17,602 nt of DNA from CAZPKH01 sp964407165 (GCA_964407165.1 CAYOUJ010000050.1:1-17602); one strand, 5' to 3'; counted from the first letter of the stretch, positions 7,652-15,724 are shown. Numbers and translations: made by a program. The notes: generated from the sequence alone by a model not told the origin.

Positions 7652-8808
7652 TTATTGGTTATTCTTTGGAGGGCGGCGAGCATAGTTTGCTCGGGGGCGC
7701 AGAGTGAGATGCGCAGGTAACGGGCGCCGGCGCTGCCGAAGACGCTCCCGGGGGTGACGAACACGCGGGCGTCGTAGAGTATGCGGTCGCAGAAAGCCTC
7801 GGCTGACGCCTCTCCGTCGGGGATGCGGCCCCACAGGAAGAGGCCGCGCTGCGCCGGGTCGAAGATGCACCCGAGGGCCTGCATGATCTGCTCGGCCACG
7901 CGGCGGCGGCGCGCATATTCGTCGTTGAGGTCGGCGTACCATTTGTCGGGGAGCCGCAGAGCCTCCGCCGCGGCCATCATCATGGGCCGGAACTGGCCGC
8001 TGTCGAGGTTGCTCTTCACTTTCAGTGCCCACTCGCGGAAAGTCGGGTTGGCGGCGAGCATGCCCATGCGCCAGCCGGCCATGTTGTGGCTCTTGCTCAG
8101 CGAATTAAGCTCGATGGCGATGTCGCGCGCGCCCTCGGCGGAGAGTATGCTCAGCGGTCGCGAGTTGAGTATGAAGCTGTAGGGGTTGTCATGGACGATG
8201 ACTATGCCGTGGCGTCGACCGAAGTCCACGAGTCGTTGCATGAGCTCGGGGGTGCCTACGGCGCCGGTGGGCATGTTGGTGTAGTTGGCCCACATCAGCT
8301 TGACGCCGCTGAGGTCCATGCGCTCGAGGGTGGCGAAGTCGGGTTGCCAGCCGCTGTCTGCCCGCAGCTCGTAGGGAATGACGCGGGCGCCGACGAGGCG
8401 GCTGACGGAGGTGTATGTGGGATAGCCGGGGTTGGGCACGAGCACGCCGTCGCCGGGGTTGAGGAAGGCAAGTGACACGTGGAGCACGGCCTCCTTCGAG
8501 CCAATCAGGGGGAGTATCTCCTTGTCCGGGTCGAGGGTGACGCCGAAGCGCGTGCGGTACCACTCGGCGTAGGCGCGGCGCAGCTCGGGTATGCCTACGT
8601 AGGGCTGGTAGGAGTGCACGCCGGGGCGGTGCGCCTCGGCGCACAGGCGCTCGATGACGTCGGCGTGGGGCATCCGGTCGGGACCGCCGATGCCCAGGGA
8701 GATGACGTCGAGGCCTCGGGCGTTCATCTCGGCCACCTCCCGCAGCTTGCGCGAGAAATAGTATTCTTGTATGTCGCTTACCCGTCGGGCGGGCTGAATG
8801 TCAGTCAT
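7612..8808 (-). CDS. PLP-dependent class I/II aminotransferase (catalytically intact)
   Basis: Fold-type I aminotransferase, most likely the enzyme that transaminates phenylpyruvate or another aromatic keto acid, given its place between pheA and DAHP synthase. The exact substrate is not readable from sequence. PLP-site residues are present: GSKEAV (103-108), NYTNMPTG with Asn178, Asp207 and Tyr210 in HDNPYS, Schiff-base Lys239 in SLSKSHNMAGWR, Arg247, and the substrate carboxylate Arg366 in RYLRIS. The 398 residues are typical. The ATG at 8808 gives a good N-terminus. The final residues (PTPNPSPRGGAY) are encoded by the 35-bp GC-rich element, so the ancestral protein probably ended near residue 386. 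It is paralogous to the gene at 9841-11076. Confidence 0.93.
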   Translation of the reverse strand: MTDIQPARRVSDIQEYYFSRKLREVAEMNARGLDVISLGIGGPDRMPHADVIERLCAEAHRPGVHSYQPYVGIPELRRAYAEWYRTRFGVTLDPDKEILPLIGSKEAVLHVSLAFLNPGDGVLVPNPGYPTYTSVSRLVGARVIPYELRADSGWQPDFATLERMDLSGVKLMWANYTNMPTGAVGTPELMQRLVDFGRRHGIVIVHDNPYSFILNSRPLSILSAEGARDIAIELNSLSKSHNMAGWRMGMLAANPTFREWALKVKSNLDSGQFRPMMMAAAEALRLPDKWYADLNDEYARRRRVAEQIMQALGCIFDPAQRGLFLWGRIPDGEASAEAFCDRILYDARVFVTPGSVFGSAGARYLRISLCAPEQTMLAALQRITNKPTPNPSPRGGAY

Positions 8809-8861
8809 TAAGAAAATTAAGGAAATTAAGGAATTTAAGGAATTTAGGGAAATTAGGGACC
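8808..8861. repeat. Six-unit 9-bp array abutting the aminotransferase 1 start codon
   Basis: On the plus strand the units are TTAAGAAAA, TTAAGGAAA, TTAAGGAAT (twice), TTAGGGAAA and TTAGGGACC, exactly 9 bp each. The first base of the array is the last base of the CAT start triplet. On the transcribed strand this is a U-rich leader of CTTAATTTC-like units immediately upstream of the ATG, similar to the array ahead of the adaptor gene (1935-1970). Confidence 0.88.
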
Positions 8862-8869
8862 CGTCTCTG

Positions 8870-8894
8870 AACTAAAAACTAAAAACTAAAAACT
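8870..8894. repeat. 3.5 x AACTAAA heptamer array over the pheA stop codon
   Basis: AACTAAA is repeated at 8870-8876, 8877-8883 and 8884-8890, followed by AACT. On the minus strand the pheA TAG stop (8888-8886) is inside the third unit and further in-array TAG triplets follow in other frames. This is the same heptamer as in the array ahead of the RND gene. Confidence 0.92.
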
Positions 8895-9752
8895 GTTTTG
8901 GCATGCGCGGTACTCGCCCAATATCTTGAAGTCGCTGATGAGCGGCCGCACGGCGTCGACGGCCTGGCGGTAGCGCACGTAGCTGTCGAAGGTGAGGTCG
9001 ACGTAGAAACGGTATTCCCACTCGCGGCCGATGATAGGCATCGACTGTATCTTCGAGAGGTTGATGTCGTAGAAAGAGAGTATTGTAAGCACCTTTGACA
9101 GTGCACCTTGCTTGTGCGGGAGGGTAAATGCCACGGACGACTTGTCAAGCTCCTCCGGTCGCGGCTTCATGGAGTCGGCCATCAGCGGATCGGCTACGAT
9201 GAGGAATCTGGTGAAGTTGCGCTTGTTTGTCTCTATCCCCTCGGCGAGTATTTCGAGACCGTATTGCTCGGCGGCGAGGCGGCCGCACACGGCGGCATGT
9301 CCCTTGAGCCGGTCACGGGCTATCTCGAGGGCGCTACCGGCGGTGTCAAACTTCTCGACCATGCGCATGCCGGGGTGGCGGCGCAAGTACGTCTCGCATT
9401 GCATCAGCGCCATCGGGTGAGAGTTGACTTCCGTTATGGTTCCCATCGTCTCCCCCGGCAACGCACAGAGCACGTGGGAGATGCGCATTTTTATCTCGCC
9501 GACCACGGTGTGGTTGCTCTTGCGCAGCAGCTCGTGGTTTTGCAGCAGTGCGCCGGCAATGGTATTCTCGATGGCCACCACGCCCACGAGCGAGGCGTCG
9601 GCGCCAAGGGAGTCGAACATGTCGTGGAACGTGTCAAACTCCACGGGCACAACCTCTTGTGGGGCAAAGTAGGCGCGGGCGGCGGCGTCGTGGAAGCATC
9701 CGGCGACGCCCTGGATGGCCACGCGCAGGGGCCCATCTTTTTTACCTTTCAT
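8886..9752 (-). CDS. pheA: Prephenate dehydratase with C-terminal ACT domain
   Basis: Converts prephenate to phenylpyruvate in phenylalanine synthesis. The catalytic part (1-185) has the N-terminal IQGVAGCFHDAAA, the VAIENTIAGALLQN segment (59-72) and the hallmark NFTRF with catalytic Thr181. The ACT domain (about 205-285) begins SVAFTLPHKQGALSKVL, with GALS in place of the GALV Phe-binding loop. The ESRP motif position reads QSMP (236-239), so classical Phe feedback residues are altered, possibly as usual in the phylum. The 288 residues are the monofunctional length; the chorismate mutase activity resides in the DAHP synthase fusion. The ATG at 9752 is 22 or so nt from the predicted transcription start at its own promoter (9781-9811). 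The last residues NSF and the TAG stop overlap a heptamer array. Confidence 0.95.
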   Translation of the reverse strand: MKGKKDGPLRVAIQGVAGCFHDAAARAYFAPQEVVPVEFDTFHDMFDSLGADASLVGVVAIENTIAGALLQNHELLRKSNHTVVGEIKMRISHVLCALPGETMGTITEVNSHPMALMQCETYLRRHPGMRMVEKFDTAGSALEIARDRLKGHAAVCGRLAAEQYGLEILAEGIETNKRNFTRFLIVADPLMADSMKPRPEELDKSSVAFTLPHKQGALSKVLTILSFYDINLSKIQSMPIIGREWEYRFYVDLTFDSYVRYRQAVDAVRPLISDFKILGEYRACQNSF

Positions 9753-9780
9753 ACTATAGTCAAAAACAGCTAATAGGCTG

Positions 9781-9811
9781 CAAATTTACACAAAATTCCC
9801 CGTCCGACAAT
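9781..9811 (-). promoter_or_regulatory. Bacteroidetes-type promoter for pheA and downstream genes
   Basis: Minus strand: the -7 box TAAATTTG (9781-9788) matches TAnnTTTG exactly. A -33 box ATTG (9808-9811) matches TTTG at 3 of 4 bases, and the spacing is 19 nt. Transcription should begin near 9774, about 20 nt before the pheA ATG. This places the aminotransferase-like gene 2 outside the pheA transcript unless there is read-through. Confidence 0.7.
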
Positions 9812-9840
9812 GAATTATTTATAAAATTTGACCATTTGTG

Positions 9841-11076
9841 TCATTTCTTCTGACGCCGTGAGCCTTTGCGGCGGCGTCCGGAGCGCTTGCCACGCCGCTG
9901 GTGCTCGGCAATGACGGGGACGGGAGGCGCGGCTTTGCCCGTGACGCATTCGTAGGCGGTGTTGATGCGAGCCGAGGGGGTGCAGATGGCCACGCGCACG
10001 TAGCGCTCACCCTCGCTGCCGAAGAACGAGCCGGGCACCATGAACACATGCTTGTCGTAGAGCAGCCGCCGGCACATCTCCTCGGCCGATGTCTCGCTGT
10101 CGGGTATGCGGGCCCAGAGGAAGAGGCCTGCCGAGCGCTCTACGTCGAGCGTGCATCCCAATGTTTCAAGCAGTTGGCGCGCCATGCGACGGCGGCGGTC
10201 GTACATCAGGTTAAGCTCCTTGTACCACTTGGCGGGCAGATGAAGGGCTGCAATGGAGGCCTTGACAAGCGGCACGAGCCGCCCCGCGCCCGTGGCGCGG
10301 CGCACGGCGTCGATGCGGCTCACCGCCTCGGCGCCGCCGGCTATCATGCCCATGCGCCACCCGGCCATGTTATGGCTGATGCTCAGTGAGTTGATTTCTA
10401 ACACCCCCGCCTCCTTGGCTCCCTCGACCGCGAGCAGGCTCAGCGGCTTGCGCACGCCTATCAGCGCCTGCGAGGCGTCATGGGCTATGGTGATCCCGTG
10501 CTCCCTCCCGAACTTTACCAGCCGCTCAAACAGCTCCGGCGTGGCCGCGGCCCCCGTGGGCATCGACGGATAGTTGACCCACATCATCTTCACCCCCGTC
10601 AAGTCGGTCTGCTCAAGCGCCTCGAGGTCAGGGTGGTAATGACCCTCTGCCGTGAGGCGGTACTCCACCGGCTCGGCACCTACCAGCCGCGCGATGTTGG
10701 CGTAGGCCGTGTACCCCGGGTTGGGCACGAGCACGCGGTCGCTGGGGCGCAGCAGCGCCAGCGACGCCAGGAGTATGCCGTGCTTGGCGCCGTCGGTGGC
10801 CACCACCTCGGTGCGCGGGTCGAGAGCCACGCCGAAGTTGCGGTCGTAAAAGTATGTGAAGGCGCGCAGCAGCCGCGGAAGCACCTCGGGGGGCTCGTAT
10901 CCGTGCATCTTGTCGTCGTACACCTCCTCGCACATCGTCTCGGCCACGAGCGAGTGCGGAGGCTTGTCGGGGCTGCCGGCGCCGAGGTTGATTATCTGGT
11001 AGCCGCTGCGGCGCAGTCGCTCCTCTTCGGCGAGGAGGTCGTGCAGCGGGTCGGGGATAAATTCTTCGTCCTTCAT
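9841..11076 (-). CDS. Aminotransferase-like protein lacking the PLP-binding lysine (paralogue of the gene at 7612-8808)
   Basis: Class I/II aminotransferase fold, colinear with aminotransferase 1 along its length (LVPNPGYTAYANIARLVGA, NYPSMPTGA, RYVRVAIC). The Schiff-base lysine is replaced by Ile233 in SLSISHNMAGWR; the codon is ATC at 10380-10378. AAG to ATC needs two base changes. Other changes: the PLP-hydroxyl tyrosine position is Gln203 (HDASQA versus HDNPYS), Asn178 becomes Ser171, and the VGIPELR loop is altered (EVLPRLLR). Asp200, Arg241 and Arg361 are kept. Residues 380-411 form an unusual Ala/Pro then strongly basic tail (QRRGKRSGRRRKGSRRQKK). It lies directly upstream of pheA with an 88-nt gap. 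It could be a non-catalytic partner of aminotransferase 1, a regulator, or an enzyme with different chemistry; normal transamination through a lysine aldimine is unlikely. Confidence 0.9.
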   Translation of the reverse strand: MKDEEFIPDPLHDLLAEEERLRRSGYQIINLGAGSPDKPPHSLVAETMCEEVYDDKMHGYEPPEVLPRLLRAFTYFYDRNFGVALDPRTEVVATDGAKHGILLASLALLRPSDRVLVPNPGYTAYANIARLVGAEPVEYRLTAEGHYHPDLEALEQTDLTGVKMMWVNYPSMPTGAAATPELFERLVKFGREHGITIAHDASQALIGVRKPLSLLAVEGAKEAGVLEINSLSISHNMAGWRMGMIAGGAEAVSRIDAVRRATGAGRLVPLVKASIAALHLPAKWYKELNLMYDRRRRMARQLLETLGCTLDVERSAGLFLWARIPDSETSAEEMCRRLLYDKHVFMVPGSFFGSEGERYVRVAICTPSARINTAYECVTGKAAPPVPVIAEHQRRGKRSGRRRKGSRRQKK

Positions 11077-11090
11077 TAAGGGGGATTAAT

Positions 11091-11140
11091 GCTTTAAGGC
11101 TTTAAAGATTTAAAGCTTTAAAAGAAATAAAGCCTTAAAG
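11091..11140. repeat. AT-rich nested palindrome and TTTAAAG array upstream of aminotransferase-like gene 2
   Basis: CTTTAAGGCTTTA (11092-11104) and TAAAGCCTTAAAG (11128-11140) are perfect 13-bp inverted arms. Between them is a 14-bp perfect palindrome TTTAAAGCTTTAAA (11109-11122). The whole segment is a degenerate array of CTTTAAAG-like units. It lies 15 nt upstream of the ATG at 11076, so it would be in the mRNA leader or promoter region. No TAnnTTTG box was found there. Confidence 0.8.
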
Positions 11141-11176
11141 TCTTAAAGGGGTCAGTGGTTTAAAAACTGTTCAGGG

Positions 11177-11210
11177 GGCGCCGCGGCGCACGCTGCGCGC
11201 CGGTGGCGCC
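11177..11210 (-). terminator. GC-rich hairpin downstream of the zinc-ribbon gene, candidate terminator
   Basis: GGCGCC at 11177-11182 pairs with GGCGCC at 11205-11210, and GCGCA (11186-11190) pairs with TGCGC (11194-11198) around a CGC loop. In the minus direction a run of five T follows about ten bases after the stem (11166-11162). The T-run is further from the stem than in a canonical intrinsic terminator, so the call is tentative. The rest of the 216-bp gap (11211-11292) is GC-rich and shows no gene. Confidence 0.4.
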
Positions 11211-11289
11211 TCCTTCGGCAGAGTGGGCCGGCACTGCGCCACGGCGTGGGCGGCGACCCGAGCTGCTTACGTGAGGGGGTGGCGAGGCT

Positions 11290-11306
11290 CCGCTACTTCG
11301 TAGCGG
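11290..11306. repeat. Small perfect hairpin containing the zinc-ribbon stop codon
   Basis: CCGCTAC (11290-11296) and GTAGCGG (11300-11306) are perfect 7-bp inverted arms around a 3-nt loop. On the minus strand the loop is GAA. The TAG stop of the zinc-ribbon gene (11295-11293) sits in the 3' arm, so the C-terminal residues ATK and the stop are encoded in the hairpin. Confidence 0.75.
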
Positions 11307-12069
11307 GCTCCTCGACGGGCAGACCGGCCAGACCCGGGTCGATCATGATGCGACCGCAGTATTCGCAGACTATGATCTTCTTGTGCATCTTGATCTCCAT
11401 CTGGCGCTGCGGGGGTACGCGGTTGAAGCAGCCGCCGCAGGCATCGCGCTGGATAGAGGCGATGCCCAGGCCGTTGCGGGCGTTGCGCCGTATGCGCTGG
11501 AATGCCTTGAGGGTGCGCTCGTCGATGGCGGCCTCGTGGGTCTTGGCCTCCTCGCGCAGTGTGTCCTCCTGCTGGCGCGTCTCGCTGATGATCTGCTCCA
11601 GCTCCTCGCGCTTCTCGGCGAGCACCTGGTTCATCTCCTCAAGCTGCTGCTGCGTCTGCTCTATTTCGTTCTGGCGGGCGTCGATCAGGCGCTCATATTC
11701 GGCGATGTGCTTCTCGGCGAGCTCTATCTCGAGACCCTGGTAGGTGATCTCCTTGCTCAGCGAGTCATACATCTTGTTGTTGGTCACCTCGCGTATCTGC
11801 TCGTTGTACTGTGCAATGAGCGACTGTGCGCGGGTCACCTTCTCCTTCTCTGTGGCGGTGCGCAGGCGCAGGTCTTTGATCTCGTTGGTGTAGTTGTCGA
11901 TGCGGGTGCGCAGGCCCTCGATGTTGTCCTCGAGGTCCTTAACCTCCAGGGGGAGCTCGCCGCGCTTGAGGCGGATGGCGTCTATCTCCGAGAGGATGCG
12001 CTGGAGCTGATAGAGCGACTTCAGACGCTCCTCTACACTCGCTTTCTTTTCTTCTTTTTTCTCTGCCAT
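11293..12069 (-). CDS. C4-type zinc-ribbon coiled-coil protein (COG1579 family)
   Basis: The 258 residues consist of a long charged coiled coil (about 12-200, rich in Glu, Lys, Gln and Leu), then a zinc ribbon with Cys211, Cys214, Cys235 and Cys238 (CGGC...CEYC). This is the architecture of COG1579 proteins, which are suspected to bind nucleic acid but have no firmly assigned function. The ATG at 12069 was chosen because it gives MAEKKEEKKASVEERL and leaves eight bases after the Nif3 gene stop; reading further upstream would run into the Nif3 gene. The close pairing with Nif3 is common in Bacteroidetes and implies co-expression. Confidence 0.92.
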   Translation of the reverse strand: MAEKKEEKKASVEERLKSLYQLQRILSEIDAIRLKRGELPLEVKDLEDNIEGLRTRIDNYTNEIKDLRLRTATEKEKVTRAQSLIAQYNEQIREVTNNKMYDSLSKEITYQGLEIELAEKHIAEYERLIDARQNEIEQTQQQLEEMNQVLAEKREELEQIISETRQQEDTLREEAKTHEAAIDERTLKAFQRIRRNARNGLGIASIQRDACGGCFNRVPPQRQMEIKMHKKIIVCEYCGRIMIDPGLAGLPVEEPATK

Positions 12070-12077
12070 TTTACTGT

Positions 12078-13175
12078 CTATAAGTAGAATATTGGATTTC
12101 TTTCGGTTTGTGAGTAACGGACTGCGAAGCCGGGGAATCTTTCGGTAATCAGCCGGTGAAAAATCTCCTCGGTGCAGTGCTCGCTCTCGTAGTGGCCGAT
12201 GTCGATGATAAACAGACGACCGGTGTAGTCCACAAAATTGTGGTATGACGTGTCGCTGGTGATGTAAGCCTGCGCGCCCTGGCCTATAGCGCCCGGGATG
12301 AACGAGCTGCCGGAGCCGCCGCACATAGCCACGCGCACTATCGGCTCCTCGGGGGGCGCCGTGCAGCGCACCACGGGCGAGCCGAAGGTTTCTTTGACCC
12401 GCTCGACCAGTTCTGCGCCGGTCATGGGCGACTCCAGCTCACCGATGACGCCGGAGCCGTAGTCACGGGCCTCGTTTTCAATCATCACGAACTCGTATGC
12501 CGGGTGCTCGTAGGGGTGGGCGTCTATGAGCGCCTGCTCGGCCTTGCGTAGCAGCCAGAGGGGCAGGAGCACCTCGATGCGCACCTCCTCCTCGTAATGC
12601 GTGCGCCCGTAGGAGCCAACGAAGGGAGTGGCGCCCTCGAGTGGCCGGAATGAGCCCTGGCCGCGCACGCTCCACGAGCAGCTGTCATAGTTGCCTTGGC
12701 GCCCGCAGCCGGCGCGGAACAGTGCCTCGCACACGCGGTCGGCGTGGTCGGTGGGCACGAACGTGGTGAGCTTCAGCAGCTTGTGGCTCATGCGCTCGAG
12801 CGTGCGCGCATTGTGTATACCCAATCGCCGTGCCATCTCATGGCTGACGCCTCCGGGGGCGTTGTCGACGGCCGTGTGCAGCGAGTAGACGGTGACGCCG
12901 CGCTCGATGGCCACGCGCACGCTCTGCTCAACCTTGGTGCTGCCGGCGATGCGCTTGAGGCCGCGGAACAGCAGCGGGTGGTGGCTCACCAGCAGGTTGC
13001 AGCCACGGTCGGCAGCCTCTGCCACCACCTCCGGGATGACGTCGAGGGCGAGCAGCACGCCGGTGCACTCGCGGTCGACATCGCCTATCTGCAGGCCGGT
13101 GTTGTCGTAGTCTTCCTGCAGCCGCGGGGGTGCGGCGGCTTCGAGGGCGCGTATTATGTCGCTGATCTTGGGCAT
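12078..13175 (-). CDS. Nif3-like dinuclear metal-centre protein (YqfO type)
   Basis: The 365 residues are the long form of the Nif3 family. The N-terminal half has DNTGLQIGD and metal ligands in SHHPLLF (His65, His66) and HTAVDNAPGG (Asp104). A PII/CutA-like insert lies at roughly 140-240 (HPYEHPAYEF). The C-terminal half has CGGSG and DIGHYESE, which supplies the remaining His/Glu ligands. Family members form hexamers with a di-metal site; some are linked to GTP cyclohydrolase I type 2 annotations, but the reaction is not established. The start at 13175 (MPKISDIIRALEAAAP) was preferred over an in-frame ATG at 13217 whose extra residues are translated from a hairpin. It lies between aspS and the zinc-ribbon gene. 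Confidence 0.93.
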   Translation of the reverse strand: MPKISDIIRALEAAAPPRLQEDYDNTGLQIGDVDRECTGVLLALDVIPEVVAEAADRGCNLLVSHHPLLFRGLKRIAGSTKVEQSVRVAIERGVTVYSLHTAVDNAPGGVSHEMARRLGIHNARTLERMSHKLLKLTTFVPTDHADRVCEALFRAGCGRQGNYDSCSWSVRGQGSFRPLEGATPFVGSYGRTHYEEEVRIEVLLPLWLLRKAEQALIDAHPYEHPAYEFVMIENEARDYGSGVIGELESPMTGAELVERVKETFGSPVVRCTAPPEEPIVRVAMCGGSGSSFIPGAIGQGAQAYITSDTSYHNFVDYTGRLFIIDIGHYESEHCTEEIFHRLITERFPGFAVRYSQTERNPIFYL

Positions 13176-13190
13176 CTTGGCTTTATGACG

Positions 13191-13213
13191 GCTTTGGGGC
13201 AAAGCCCCAAAGC
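13191..13213 (-). terminator. Perfect 10-bp stem hairpin between aspS and the Nif3 gene
   Basis: GCTTTGGGGC (13191-13200), loop AAA, GCCCCAAAGC (13204-13213). The stem is perfect and GC-rich and lies just upstream of the Nif3 start (13175) and 3' of aspS (13240). No U-tract follows in either direction, so it may act as a processing or mRNA-stability hairpin rather than a full terminator. If it is only a pause or partial terminator, aspS and Nif3 may still be cotranscribed. Confidence 0.6.
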
Positions 13214-13239
13214 ACAAGGATCGGTTGCCTGACGAATTT

Positions 13240-15000
<1,761 letters not shown>

Positions 15001-15028
15001 ACGTATGTAGGTCTAATGTATTCGGGTG

Positions 15029-15036
15029 CAAAGGTA
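15029..15036 (-). promoter_or_regulatory. Bacteroidetes -7 promoter box for aspS
   Basis: The minus strand reads TACCTTTG, an exact TAnnTTTG and the same octamer as the rplU promoter, including the preceding CG (CGTACCTTTG). No TTTG lies at the ideal 19-nt distance; the nearest is 25 nt upstream. The -33 half is therefore weak. Predicted transcription starts about 20 nt before the aspS ATG. Confidence 0.6.
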
Positions 15037-15060
15037 CGAAAAAGAGTTGACACCCCGACC

Positions 15061-15080
15061 ACAAAAACAGTTGTTTTTGT
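15061..15080. repeat. 20-bp dyad directly after the purN stop codon
   Basis: ACAAAAACA (15061-15069) and TGTTTTTGT (15072-15080) are perfect 9-bp inverted arms around GT, ending one base from the purN TAA (15083-15081). It may be a weak terminator for purN or an operator upstream of the aspS promoter (15029-15036). The stem is mainly A:T, so it would be a feeble RNA hairpin. Confidence 0.6.
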
Positions 15081-15650
15081 TTAGATGGCGGAGACAAGCA
15101 GTGCGACGGTGGGGGGGAGGAATGCGTGCTCGAGGGTGTGTATGCGCGCCGCGAGGGTATCGGGGGTGTCGCCGGGCATCACCGGGCATCGGGCCTGAAG
15201 TATCGGCGCGCCTCCGTCCACCACATTGTTTACATAGTGTATGGTGATGCCGCTCTCCGTGTCGCCGTCGCGCAGCACGTCCTCGTGGACATGATGGCCG
15301 TACATTCCCGGGCCGCCGTGTCGCGGCAGCAGGGCCGGGTGGAGGTTGACGATGCGCCGCGGGTATGCGTCGATGATGGCGTCGGGCACCTTGGCCAGGA
15401 ACCCGGCGAGTACGATGAAGTCTATCCCTTTCTCCTTAAGCGTCTTGAGGACGCCTTCGCCGGTGGCCCAGTCGGCCTTCAGACAGGTCATGCAGGGCAC
15501 GCCGAAGCGCTCCATGCGCCCATAGACGCCGGCCTCGCGGCGGTTGCAAATCATCAGGGCCACCTCCATGTCGGTGCGGCCCTGCAGGTGCTCACAGATG
15601 GCCTCGGCATTGGTGCCGTTGCCCGAGGCAAACAGTGCTATCCGTTTCAT
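15081..15650 (-). CDS. purN: Phosphoribosylglycinamide formyltransferase (GAR transformylase)
   Basis: Transfers formyl from 10-formyl-THF to GAR in purine synthesis. The 189 residues are standard. The nucleotide-binding start MKRIALFASGNGTNAEAI is followed by the catalytic triad Asn102, His104 (NLHPALLPRHGG) and Asp145 (VDGGAPI), with the folate-binding segment LAGFLAKVP (81-89). The ATG at 15650 gives the conserved N-terminus. It follows the stress-protein gene by 74 nt, a spacer filled by a period-8 array. No promoter box was found there, so cotranscription is likely. Confidence 0.96.
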   Translation of the reverse strand: MKRIALFASGNGTNAEAICEHLQGRTDMEVALMICNRREAGVYGRMERFGVPCMTCLKADWATGEGVLKTLKEKGIDFIVLAGFLAKVPDAIIDAYPRRIVNLHPALLPRHGGPGMYGHHVHEDVLRDGDTESGITIHYVNNVVDGGAPILQARCPVMPGDTPDTLAARIHTLEHAFLPPTVALLVSAI

Positions 15651-15670
15651 TAAAAATAACTCTCTCTTCT

Positions 15671-15697
15671 TTATCCGCTTAACCGATTATCCGATTA
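15671..15697. repeat. Period-8 TAAnCGGn array between the stress-protein gene and purN
   Basis: On the minus strand: TAATCGGA (15697-15690), TAATCGGT (15689-15682), TAAGCGGA (15681-15674), TAA. A 20-base stretch of this array agrees at 19 of 20 positions with the plus-strand spacer after the RND gene (6419 onward). Both copies sit just 3' of a gene in the direction of reading. Each unit has a TAA, and period 8 spreads these over all frames. Confidence 0.8.
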
Positions 15698-15724
15698 ATA
15701 ATTAGTTTCTTAAAAAATTGTCCC

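Noticed and set aside
9841..11076. Pseudogene call for the lysine-less aminotransferase
   Set aside because: The frame is intact over 411 codons with normal motifs elsewhere; loss of catalytic residues alone does not show decay.
11211..11292. Possible small gene or relic in the GC-rich spacer
   Set aside because: No start with a convincing protein was seen on either strand; the frames are short and compositionally driven.
11293..12324. Longer 343-residue version of the zinc-ribbon protein
   Set aside because: The extra N-terminal residues are translated out of frame from the Nif3 gene; the ATG at 12069 gives a normal protein and an 8-nt gap.
13176..13217. Upstream ATG at 13217 for the Nif3 gene
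   Set aside because: The 14 extra residues are encoded by the 13191-13213 hairpin and do not resemble the family; MPKISDII is the usual start.
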